24,321 bases of DNA from a virus. Below the pieces are notes generated by a model. That model did no database searches, was not told where the DNA came from, and saw nothing but the letters and a program-made list of their open reading frames with translations. The DNA is taken from positions 1 through 24,321 of IMG/VR virus record IMGVR_UViG_3300025132_000288. One strand, 5' to 3'. A program made the translations under genes and the position numbers. Shown piece after piece: positions 1 to 5,171 of the stretch; within the stretch, counting starts at the first letter, position 1; the number at the start of each line of letters is the position of its first letter.

Positions 1-1
1 A

Positions 2-658
2 GAAGCAGTTGAAGATAATCTATATGATAGTCTTTCAGCTCGTTATACTAAAGCTCTTGCTCGTTCAATGGCAAATACTAAGCAAGTTCGTGCAGCTAAT
101 GTTTTAAACAATGGCTTCAACGGTGCTTTCTTAGGTGGTGACAATCGTTCACTATTTGGTACAGCCGCTGGCGGTGCAGTTACTAATCACCCGTTGGTGA
201 GTGGTGGTACTAACAGTAATACACAAGCAACACCAACAGACCTTAACGAAACAGCATTAGAAAACGCAGTAATTCAAATTGCAGCGTGGACTGATGAAAG
301 AGGTCTATTGATTGCTGCTAAACCTCGCAAGATGGTAATTCCACCAGCTTTACAATTCGTTGCTACTCGTTTATTAGATACACAGCTGCGTACTGCAACT
401 GCTGATAACGACATCAATGCGTTAAGAACTAATGGTGCAATTCCAGAAGGTTATTCAGTAAATCACTTCTTAACAGATGGTGATGCTTACTTTTTAACAA
501 CTGACGTTCCTAACGGTATGAAGCATTTCGAAAGAACTGCTTTAACTACTTCTATGGACGGCGATTTCGACACAGGTAATGTAAGATACAAAGCCCGTGA
601 AAGATATTCATTCGGTTGGTCAGACCCACTAGGTATGTGGGGTTCACCAGGGGCATAA
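2..658 (+). CDS. Major capsid protein, C-terminal part (gene starts upstream)
   Basis: The frame is open from base 2, so this is the last 218 residues of a longer protein; an internal ATG at 68 is not the likely start. The segment has the look of an HK97-fold phage coat protein: a stretch on permitted values (KPRKMVIPPALQF) as in coat proteins solved by recombinant array, a domain ending in ERTALTTSMDGDFDTGN, and a C-terminus rich in aromatic and basic residues (VRYKARERYSFGWSDP). I recognise this C-terminal pattern from major capsid proteins of uncultured aquatic phages. It would form the icosahedral shell. The gene is followed directly by an intrinsic terminator, as expected for a very highly expressed coat gene. 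Capsid identity is fairly secure; the exact subfamily is not. Confidence 0.83.
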   Translation, partial: EAVEDNLYDSLSARYTKALARSMANTKQVRAANVLNNGFNGAFLGGDNRSLFGTAAGGAVTNHPLVSGGTNSNTQATPTDLNETALENAVIQIAAWTDERGLLIAAKPRKMVIPPALQFVATRLLDTQLRTATADNDINALRTNGAIPEGYSVNHFLTDGDAYFLTTDVPNGMKHFERTALTTSMDGDFDTGNVRYKARERYSFGWSDPLGMWGSPGA

Positions 659-670
659 TACCCCTTCCTG

Positions 671-707
671 AAAAACCCAGCTCCTCTCTGCTGGGTTTTT
701 CTTTTTT
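671..707 (+). terminator. Intrinsic terminator after the capsid gene
   Basis: AAAAACCCAG (671-680) pairs perfectly with CTGGGTTTTT (691-700) around a 10-nt pyrimidine-rich loop and is followed by C and six T residues. It lies 12 bp after the capsid stop codon and would end or attenuate the capsid transcript. Confidence 0.9.
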
Positions 708-711
708 ACGG

Positions 712-717
712 TATAAT
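712..717 (+). promoter_or_regulatory. Candidate -10 element (TATAAT) just after the terminator
   Basis: A perfect TATAAT starts four bases after the T-run of the terminator and ends six bases before the ATG at 724. There is no convincing -35 box at 16-18 bp spacing (the sequence there is part of the terminator hairpin) and no TGn extension, so activity is uncertain. If used, transcription would begin at or next to the ATG. The same T6-N4-TATAATA arrangement recurs at 1284-1300. Confidence 0.35.
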
Positions 718-723
718 ATAGGT

Positions 724-1065
724 ATGCAATATTTAATCGACATGTTTGGAGTTAGCGTTGTATGCATAGTCGCGTCTGTTATTGGCGGCTTTTGTAATTA
801 TAATGTTAAAAAGAATAAAGGTTTGACACCTCGTGGTGGACATATAAAATGGGCTATAGAACGTAAACGTGCTCGTATAGAATTTTTACTTTCTGTATTT
901 ATAGCAGCTGTTTCAGCTGAGTTCTTTGTACCACCTATTGTTAATCAATTTGACCTTCATATAACATTTTCTCCTGCTATAGCATTTTTTATTGGATATA
1001 GTGGTATGCGCTTAATCCCAATGATGGAACGGAAAGTATCTCAAGCTCTTGATAAGTTGGGATAA
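724..1065 (+). CDS. LydA-like holin (holin superfamily III type), 3 TM segments
   Basis: This 113-residue membrane protein has hydrophobic segments at about residues 4-23, 52-73 and 82-100. A basic loop containing KKNKG and IERKRAR separates the first two. The second half, RIEFLLSVFIAAVSAEFF followed by a glycine-containing last segment IGYSGMRLIPMMER, matches my memory of the LydA/Phage_holin_3_3 pattern, in which the final segment ends in G-x-x-G-x-R. Such proteins permeabilise the inner membrane or regulate lysis timing. I chose ATG 724 because the frame upstream runs through the terminator. There is no usable Shine-Dalgarno spacing (AGG ends one base before the ATG), so a leaderless transcript from TATAAT 712-717 is possible. 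It shares a terminator-bounded unit with pqqA and is far from the main lysis pair at 15401-16339. Confidence 0.65.
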   Translation: MQYLIDMFGVSVVCIVASVIGGFCNYNVKKNKGLTPRGGHIKWAIERKRARIEFLLSVFIAAVSAEFFVPPIVNQFDLHITFSPAIAFFIGYSGMRLIPMMERKVSQALDKLG

Positions 1066-1077
1066 ACTCATGATTAT
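1049..1077 (+). promoter_or_regulatory. Candidate sigma70-type promoter for pqqA
   Basis: TTGATA (1049-1054, 5 of 6 matches to the -35 consensus) is followed after exactly 17 bp by GATTAT (1072-1077, 4 of 6). Transcription would start near 1084 and include the whole leader hairpin before pqqA. It overlaps the last codons of the holin gene. A second perfect TATAAT lies at 1105-1110 without a good -35 box; a start from it would remove part of the hairpin's 5' arm. Confidence 0.35.
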
Positions 1078-1109
1078 GCTTAGTGCATAACTATAACTGA
1101 AAGATATAA

Positions 1110-1149
1110 TTCCTTTATCAGCACCATGCTGAAATCTAAAATAAAGGAG
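1110..1149 (+). promoter_or_regulatory. Leader hairpin that hides the pqqA ribosome-binding site
   Basis: TCCTTTAT (1111-1118) is the exact complement of ATAAAGGA (1141-1148), which contains the Shine-Dalgarno core of pqqA. Directly inside it, CAGCA (1119-1123) pairs with TGCTG (1127-1131) around a CCA loop, leaving a 9-nt bulge AAATCTAAA on the 3' side. The 8-bp outer helix can add a G-U pair at 1110/1149. The arrangement resembles a translational on/off element, such as an RNA thermometer or a protein- or ligand-gated leader. Function is inference; the pairing is seen in the sequence. Confidence 0.5.
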
Positions 1150-1156
1150 ATTTATC

Positions 1157-1231
1157 ATGCAATGGACTACACCTCAAGTAACTGAAATGCGTTTTGGTTT
1201 TGAAATAACTATGTACGTAATGAACAAATAG
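1157..1231 (+). CDS. pqqA: PqqA, precursor peptide of pyrroloquinoline quinone (PQQ)
   Basis: This 24-residue ORF begins MQWTTP and continues RFGFEITMY before ending MNK. It fits the PqqA family in length (22-29 residues), in the N-terminal W-x-x-P, in the R-x-G-F/L-E core and in the invariant Glu-x-x-x-Tyr pair, here Glu16 and Tyr20. In PQQ synthesis the radical-SAM enzyme PqqE, with the chaperone PqqD, links these two side chains; the linked residues are then excised and processed by PqqB and PqqC. The pattern is closest, from memory, to beta-proteobacterial PqqA. AAGGAGA (1144-1150) lies six bases before the ATG, an excellent ribosome-binding site, but it is enclosed in a hairpin. No other pqq genes are present, so the peptide would depend on host enzymes. 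A strong terminator follows. A chance match of this quality is very unlikely. Confidence 0.88.
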   Translation: MQWTTPQVTEMRFGFEITMYVMNK

Positions 1232-1260
1232 TTGTTAAAATAAAACCTCAAATTAACAAC
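1231..1260 (+). repeat. Inverted repeat directly after pqqA
   Basis: GTTGTTAA (1231-1238) and TTAACAAC (1253-1260) are perfect complements separated by 14 bases. The 3' arm ACAAC can instead pair with GTTGT (1290-1294) beyond the terminator core, so the two foldings compete. It may protect the short pqqA mRNA from 3' decay; regulation is speculative. Confidence 0.45.
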
Positions 1261-1266
1261 AAACTT

Positions 1267-1289
1267 AAAGGGACTTCGGTCCCTTTTTT
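1267..1289 (+). terminator. Intrinsic terminator with UUCG tetraloop after pqqA
   Basis: AAAGGGAC (1267-1274) and GTCCCTTT (1279-1286) form a perfect stem closed by the highly stable TTCG loop, with a T-run at 1284-1289. Flanking ACAACAAA (1256-1263) can extend the stem with TTTGTTGT (1287-1294) across a 3-nt bulge. It closes the holin-pqqA unit. Confidence 0.93.
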
Positions 1290-1293
1290 GTTG

Positions 1294-1299
1294 TATAAT
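1294..1299 (+). promoter_or_regulatory. Candidate -10 element (TATAAT) after the pqqA terminator
   Basis: A perfect TATAAT lies four bases after the terminator T-run, copying the layout at 702-718. There is no good -35 box. It would start transcription near 1306 and drive the structural genes from 1407 with a roughly 100-nt leader. Confidence 0.35.
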
Positions 1300-1339
1300 A
1301 CTAAAAAAACGTGTAATATTAATTATCTGGGAACATCCA

Positions 1340-1382
1340 GCTTATCAGACTGCCCCAGCAGACGCATACACGACGGATAAGC
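1340..1382 (+). other. Structured leader before the 1407 gene, relatively GC-rich
   Basis: GCTTATC (1340-1346) and GATAAGC (1376-1382) form a perfect 7-bp inverted repeat enclosing 29 bases, and CTGG/CCAG (1327-1330/1337-1340) forms a small stem just before it. The stretch 1328-1390 is less AT-rich than the flanks. It stays open in one frame (reading WEHPAYQTAPADAY) but has no start codon. It may be a leader structure or a remnant of a former gene. I recognise no known riboswitch. Confidence 0.35.
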
Positions 1383-1406
1383 TTAACTTTGTATGGAGAA
1401 ATAATT

Positions 1407-2003
1407 ATGGCTATAACCACATTTTCTGGTCCAGTCAGGTCCCTTGGAGGATTTGTACAAGACGGACAGAATAACGCAATTGATGCAACTGCTGCTTTAG
1501 ACGGTGGTGCACTTACTTTAACAGTTCTTCCTGTCGCAGCTTCAGCTGATGGCGTAACACCCGTTGTTGCATCTTCACCTGGACATGCAGGTAAAGAACT
1601 TACTATTACCGCAGATGGCGGTACATTCACATTACCAACAATCGTAGGTACTGTTGATGATGACCCATCAAACCCTAACCAAACAAATAATCTTGGCATG
1701 CAGTTTAGATTTACTGTATTAACTGATATTACTACTAACATTGTTGTTAACACTGGAGCGTTGACTGACGTAATTTATGGAACAATTAATTTCTGTGATG
1801 ATGCTAACGATGCAGGCGTAGCTGGATTTTTCCACACACCTGGTACAGCAAATGCAGTAACATTTAATGGTGGAACTCAAGGTGGAGATGCGGGGACTAC
1901 ATTTACTATGACAGCGATTGGCGCTGCGGCGTGGAAAATTGAAGGAGTTTCAGTATTTCCAACAGCTTCTGCACCAGCTACACCATTCTCAACTAGAGTG
2001 TAA
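1407..2003 (+). CDS. Capsid-associated virion protein, probable decoration or head protein
   Basis: This encodes 198 residues, acidic and rich in Gly, Ala, Thr and Val, without membrane segments or catalytic motifs. It starts FSGPVRSLGGFVQDG and ends with a short proline/alanine tail (ASAPATPFSTRV). The alternation of small and beta-branched residues suggests a beta-sandwich fold. I place the start at ATG 1407, with GGAGAA six bases upstream, rather than at the in-frame TTG 18 bases earlier. Position soon after the capsid gene and the composition suggest a protein on or in the capsid, as in related aquatic phages where a similar small gene follows the capsid gene. I do not recognise a named family. 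Confidence 0.7.
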   Translation: MAITTFSGPVRSLGGFVQDGQNNAIDATAALDGGALTLTVLPVAASADGVTPVVASSPGHAGKELTITADGGTFTLPTIVGTVDDDPSNPNQTNNLGMQFRFTVLTDITTNIVVNTGALTDVIYGTINFCDDANDAGVAGFFHTPGTANAVTFNGGTQGGDAGTTFTMTAIGAAAWKIEGVSVFPTASAPATPFSTRV

Positions 2004-2018
2004 TATAGGAGAAAAAAC

Positions 2019-2630
2019 ATGGCTTTAACAACAGATATATGGGCCGTCACTCCTAGTTTTTCAGCTACGTTATATAGAGCAGGCGCCGCTATTTCTGGCG
2101 CAGGCGATATAACATTATTAACTAATCAGCCTCTAGATAATGGGGCTGGTTATCAAATTCTATTTACTTGTGCAGGCGATGCAACTGCCGCTACATTTAC
2201 TATCACTGGATACAAGGTTGGGGATTTAACTCAGTCAGTAACCACTGAAACTGTAGATGGCGTTGATACCGACACTGCAACTTCCACAAACTATTATTCT
2301 AGAATTACTAGTATTTCTTCCGATGCAGCTGTAGCAACCAATGTAAGTATTGGTAATGCTATTGCTGATGGAACTGCTCTACCCAGAGCAAGAATGAAAG
2401 GATTTTATTTTGTAGGTTCTGCAGGAGCAGGTAGTGTTACATTAACCTTAAATGGTAATGCAGCATCAGATAGAGTTTTATTAAGTATAGCTACTCCAGC
2501 TGCAGTCGAGTCACAACAAATGGCTTTACCCGGTGATGGAATTTTAATTAACGGAACTGATGCACTTGCGTCATTTGGGGTCTTAACTCAAACAGCTGCA
2601 GTTACATCATTAACGGTATTCTGTGGATAA
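2019..2630 (+). CDS. Hypothetical virion protein, beta-rich
   Basis: The 203-residue product follows the 1407 gene by 15 bp with an AGGAGA ribosome-binding site, so the two are probably cotranscribed. It is rich in Thr, Ala, Ser and Gly, has only four Lys/Arg clusters of note, and reads as repeated short strands (for example FTITGYKVGDL and GSVTLTLNGNA), again suggesting an extracellular-type beta-sandwich. There are no signal peptide, membrane or enzyme motifs. Composition and position resemble its upstream neighbour, and it is probably a head or head-spike component. The function is inferred from context only. Confidence 0.65.
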   Translation: MALTTDIWAVTPSFSATLYRAGAAISGAGDITLLTNQPLDNGAGYQILFTCAGDATAATFTITGYKVGDLTQSVTTETVDGVDTDTATSTNYYSRITSISSDAAVATNVSIGNAIADGTALPRARMKGFYFVGSAGAGSVTLTLNGNAASDRVLLSIATPAAVESQQMALPGDGILINGTDALASFGVLTQTAAVTSLTVFCG

Positions 2631-2633
2631 ACT

Positions 2634-2741
2634 ATGGATGACAGCCCCAAACCTCAAGAAACCCCTCAAGAAGCTACTTCTGAAAAAGAGCGACTTGAGG
2701 AGCTTCGTCGATGGTTTGAAACACAATCAGATTGCGTATAA
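2634..2741 (+). CDS. Small charged peptide, 35 residues
   Basis: This ORF begins three bases after the 2019 gene ends and its stop overlaps the next ATG (TAATG at 2739-2743), the coupling used throughout this operon. It reads MDDSPKPQETPQEATSEKE, then an amphipathic stretch RLEELRRWFETQ. A proline-rich acidic N-terminus and a short helix are all that can be seen. There is no strong ribosome-binding site, and the gene may be translated by coupling. The product is unknown; the tight fit between its neighbours is the main support. Confidence 0.55.
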   Translation: MDDSPKPQETPQEATSEKERLEELRRWFETQSDCV

Positions 2742-2986
2742 TGGAAATGATAAAAATGGATGAATCGACGAAACACTTACTAGACGCTACGTCTATCTTC
2801 ACGGCTGTGGGCACAATGCTTTCATGGCTTCCTCATATGGCTTCACTATTTACTATTCTTTGGATGGGTATTAGAATTTGGGAAACCAAAACTGTACAAA
2901 GAATGAGAAGTAATAAAGCCAAAGCTATAATGCCAAAGGTTGAGAAACGAAAACCTGCAGCAAGTAGTAATAGGATGAAGAAGTAA
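2741..2986 (+). CDS. Small membrane protein, candidate class II-type holin
   Basis: This 81-residue protein has an acidic N-terminus (MDESTKHLLD), two hydrophobic segments at about residues 14-30 (ATSIFTAVGTMLSWL) and 32-47 (HMASLFTILWMGIRIW) split by a proline, and a very basic C-terminal tail. The two-segment hairpin with charged tail is the layout of class II holins, and similar short proteins ending the second segment in R-I-x-E-T-x-T-V-Q occur in aquatic podoviruses. The start at ATG 2741 overlaps the previous stop; a TTG nine bases upstream is less likely. It is the second of three holin-like proteins in the window. It could alternatively be a minor virion membrane protein. Confidence 0.6.
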   Translation: MEMIKMDESTKHLLDATSIFTAVGTMLSWLPHMASLFTILWMGIRIWETKTVQRMRSNKAKAIMPKVEKRKPAASSNRMKK

Positions 2987-3775
2987 ATGCCAACAGTAAG
3001 TAGTAAGCAGCAAAAGTTTATGCAAGCAGTGGCTAACAACCCCAAGTTTGCTAAAAAAGTAGGTGTTAAACAATCAATTGGACGAGAGTTCACTAAGGAG
3101 AAAGACATGAAAAAAGCAGTAAAGAAAATGAATATGGGTGGTAGAGCTATGGCAGACCGTGAAGGTAGAGCTATGGCAGCTGGGCGTTATGCTAATAACC
3201 CTATGCTAATGGCGGATGCACGTGGTCGCGCTGTGATGAAAAAAGGTGGTAAGGTTAAAAAAATGAGAAAAGGCGGTAACACTTCTCGTATGAATGAGCT
3301 TGAAGAATTAGGTCGCGTTGACGCAGAAAAAGGCTACACTGCTAAAGGCAAAAGAAATCTTCGAGACGAAAAGAAACGTGTAGTAAGAGAAATTAAAGGT
3401 TATAAAGCTGGCGGTTCTATTAAAGACAAAGAAGGTCGTGCTTTAGCTGAAAATAAACGTGGTATGTCTGCAGCTAAAATGGCAGATGCTAGAGGTAGAG
3501 CTATGAAAAATGGTGGTGCTACTAAAAAAGCTAAAGGCAAAGACAAACAAGGTTACAATGCTAGACTTGATGAGTCATTAGGTATGAGAAAAGGTAAAGC
3601 TTCAACTAAATCTCAATCATATAAATCTCGTCGTGATGAATCTAAAGGTGCTAAAAAAGCTGCAGGTAAAAGAGCTTATTCAGGCAATAAATCATCAGCT
3701 CAAGGACGCGGTAATGCATCTAAAAGAGCAGATGGAATTGCTAAAAAAGGTCACACACGTGGTCGTCACGTATAA
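2987..3775 (+). CDS. Highly basic low-complexity protein with GRAM/GG repeats
   Basis: The 262 residues are dominated by Lys, Arg, Gly, Ala and Met. The N-terminus KQQKFMQAVANNPKFAKKVG resembles small phage proteins of a DUF3008-like type. The middle holds a degenerate internal repeat: EGRAMA then MADARGRAVMKKGGK, repeated later as EGRALA then MADARGRAMKNGGA. Two further units carry R-L/R-D-E-S-x-G. The protein ends ADGIAKKGHTRGRHV, a motif shared with the ends of the proteins at 3787 and 18531. The ATG follows the previous stop directly. Strong positive charge and location among structural genes suggest a nucleic-acid-contacting virion or assembly protein. The function is unknown. Confidence 0.7.
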   Translation: MPTVSSKQQKFMQAVANNPKFAKKVGVKQSIGREFTKEKDMKKAVKKMNMGGRAMADREGRAMAAGRYANNPMLMADARGRAVMKKGGKVKKMRKGGNTSRMNELEELGRVDAEKGYTAKGKRNLRDEKKRVVREIKGYKAGGSIKDKEGRALAENKRGMSAAKMADARGRAMKNGGATKKAKGKDKQGYNARLDESLGMRKGKASTKSQSYKSRRDESKGAKKAAGKRAYSGNKSSAQGRGNASKRADGIAKKGHTRGRHV

Positions 3776-3786
3776 GGAGAAATAAA

Positions 3787-4635
3787 ATGGCAACACGAGA
3801 AGAACTTCAAAAACAAATAGCAACTTCTGAAAAAATGTTAAAGAGTAACGCCACTAATCCGCGTGCTAGACCTGGACTAAAAAGAAAATTAGAAAGACTT
3901 AGAAAAGATTTAAAAACCGCTAAACCTCAAGATAATGATGCTCAAGCACGGAAATTTTTAAGGATGAATCCTCGAGGTAGAACTGGACAAGCCGGTAAAA
4001 ATAAGATGGAAAAATTAGGTATCACTAAAGCAGATGTTGATAAAGTTCGACCTAATTATGTAAGAAATAACTCAATACCGGATGATAAAAAGCCTGTAGT
4101 TAAAAAGTCTGTAGATAAAAAGGTTAAAAAAACTAAATCAACAGACCCTAATAGAGGTAATAAAGTACCAGGTATTCATTCTTCAGAATATTTAACTACA
4201 ACTCCTAGACCTAAGATGGGTCAGGTTAATAAGACAGGTGCTGAAAGTAGAGGCGGAGGTGCAGATAGACCTAAAAAAGATACTGGTTCTACTATGCAAA
4301 AACTCTTTGGACCTAGTAAAGAAAAAGTAGAAATGGGTAAAGACCAAATGAAAAGAGCTCGTGCTTCTATGGGTATGAAAGATGGTGGTAAGGTAAAGCT
4401 GTGGGGTTCTTCTCAGAAGAACGCAGCTGCCGCAGCTAAAAAAATGGCAGAAGGCCGCGCACGAGCTAAAGCTAACAAAGGTAAGACACCGGCACCTCTT
4501 CCTTCATCAAGGCCTGTCGATAAAGCTATGGAAAGAACTAGAAAACCAAATATGAAAAAAGGTGGTAGAGTAAAAGGTAAATGCAAAGTAGATGGTATTG
4601 CTATACGTGGCAGAACTAGAGCTATGCATAAATAA
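3787..4635 (+). CDS. Highly basic protein with C-terminal DGIA motif
   Basis: The 282-residue product starts at ATG 3787 with AAGGAGA nine bases upstream. The first 50 residues are probably a charged helix or coiled coil (REELQKQIATSEKMLKSNA, then KLERLRKDLKTA). The rest is Lys/Arg-rich and poorly ordered, with two GG-K/R-V-K segments (MKDGGKVKLWG and MKKGGRVKGK). The end CKVDGIAIRGRTRAMHK is a variant of the motif at the ends of the 2987 and 18531 proteins. It overlaps the next small gene by one base. It is probably a virion-associated or assembly protein; no catalytic features are seen. Confidence 0.68.
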   Translation: MATREELQKQIATSEKMLKSNATNPRARPGLKRKLERLRKDLKTAKPQDNDAQARKFLRMNPRGRTGQAGKNKMEKLGITKADVDKVRPNYVRNNSIPDDKKPVVKKSVDKKVKKTKSTDPNRGNKVPGIHSSEYLTTTPRPKMGQVNKTGAESRGGGADRPKKDTGSTMQKLFGPSKEKVEMGKDQMKRARASMGMKDGGKVKLWGSSQKNAAAAAKKMAEGRARAKANKGKTPAPLPSSRPVDKAMERTRKPNMKKGGRVKGKCKVDGIAIRGRTRAMHK

Positions 4636-4757
4636 TGCGAGCTTCTCGTGGAATGGGGGCTATAATGCCTAGTAAATGTTGCAGTAAAGTATTATCACGC
4701 CCCTCTACTGTTAACAAAAAAAGGACAACTAGATGTCGACCAAGAAAAAGAAGTTAA
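4635..4757 (+). CDS. Small basic peptide, overlapping gene
   Basis: The ATG at 4635 overlaps the preceding stop (TAATG), and the frame runs 40 codons to a TAA at 4755-4757, overlapping the next gene by 25 bp. The start MRASRGMGAIMPSK matches a short N-terminal signature (M-R-x-x-R-G-M-G-x-I-x-P-S-K) that I recall from small genes in this position in aquatic phages. The rest is Arg/Lys-rich with two Cys residues at 15-16. The long overlap is unusual for this genome, so the C-terminal part may be degenerate or frameshifted. It is real by context and signature but weakly supported. Confidence 0.5.
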   Translation: MRASRGMGAIMPSKCCSKVLSRPSTVNKKRTTRCRPRKRS

Positions 4758-4927
4758 ATATTAAGAAAGCAATTAAAAAACCAGGGTCATTAAGAAAGTC
4801 TTTAGGTATTAAAAAAGGACAAAAGATTCCGGTTAAAACTTTAAACAAAGCTGCTAAAGCACCCGGAAAATTAGGACAAAGAGCAAGGTTTGCAAAAACT
4901 CTTAGAGGTTTAGGAAGAGGAAGATAA
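4733..4927 (+). CDS. Small basic conserved phage protein (L-G-x-x-x-G-x-x-I-P type)
   Basis: This encodes 64 residues, about 40 percent Lys/Arg. The core PGSLRKSLGIKKGQKIPVKT, followed by GKLGQRARFAKTLR, is a pattern I recognise from small basic proteins of many phages. It has a short leucine-glycine helix, a K-I-P turn and an R-A-x-F-A-x-x-L-R helix. AAGGAC at 4721-4726 is seven bases before the ATG. Such proteins are suspected to bind nucleic acid or be packaged, but I know of no defined function. The stop overlaps the next ATG. Confidence 0.75.
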   Translation: MSTKKKKLNIKKAIKKPGSLRKSLGIKKGQKIPVKTLNKAAKAPGKLGQRARFAKTLRGLGRGR

Positions 4928-5169
4928 TGGCTACAAATTTTAAAGCTCATATGATGTATGATAAGAAAACAGGGAAAGCTGTAAAAGCGCCTACTAAAGC
5001 TAAACACTTAGAATTAAAAGATAAAGGCTATGGTCACACTAAACCTAAAAAAATGAAAGCTGGTGGGTATGTAATTAGAGAAGACGATAAAAGAAGAAAA
5101 AAACAATTTGAAAAAGGTGGTCGCAATCTTTTTAATGTTGAGGATAGACAATATCTTAAAGGTAAATAA
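4927..5169 (+). CDS. Small basic protein ending DRQYLKGK
   Basis: This 80-residue, strongly basic protein is coupled to its upstream neighbour by a TAATG overlap. It contains MMYDKKTGKAVKAPTKAKH, a glycine pair KAGGYV and a charged helix (REDDKRRKKQFEKGG). Its last eight residues, DRQYLKGK, are the same as the end of the protein at 5865, and the DNA there is a 28-bp perfect direct repeat. No enzyme motifs are visible. It precedes the first adaptor-like gene and may be a small assembly or virion protein. Confidence 0.65.
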   Translation: MATNFKAHMMYDKKTGKAVKAPTKAKHLELKDKGYGHTKPKKMKAGGYVIREDDKRRKKQFEKGGRNLFNVEDRQYLKGK

Positions 5170-5170
5170 T
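5143..5170 (+). repeat. 28-bp direct repeat, copy 1
   Basis: The sequence from GATAGACAATATC to GGTAAATAAT is identical to 6153-6180. It encodes DRQYLKGK plus stop and runs one base past the stop codon. Both copies end at the boundary before the next gene. Confidence 0.9.
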
Positions 5171-5171
5171 A

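Noticed and set aside
616-723. Upstream extension of the holin frame to an ATG at 616
   Set aside because: It would read through the end of the capsid gene and the terminator hairpin; the hydrophobic protein begins sensibly at ATG 724.
1066-1156. tRNA or known riboswitch upstream of pqqA
   Set aside because: No cloverleaf, anticodon arm or TTCRANY T-loop is present, and I recognise no established riboswitch core; only the SD-pairing hairpin stands out.
1319-1753. 144-codon open frame on the - strand
   Set aside because: It lies antisense to the well-formed 1407 gene, has no ribosome-binding site, and its composition is a shadow of the Gly/Ala/Thr-rich sense frame.
2833-3108. Hydrophobic - strand frames over 2833-3108
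   Set aside because: They are antisense to Lys-rich coding sequence, which always gives Phe/Leu-rich shadow frames; no start signals are present.
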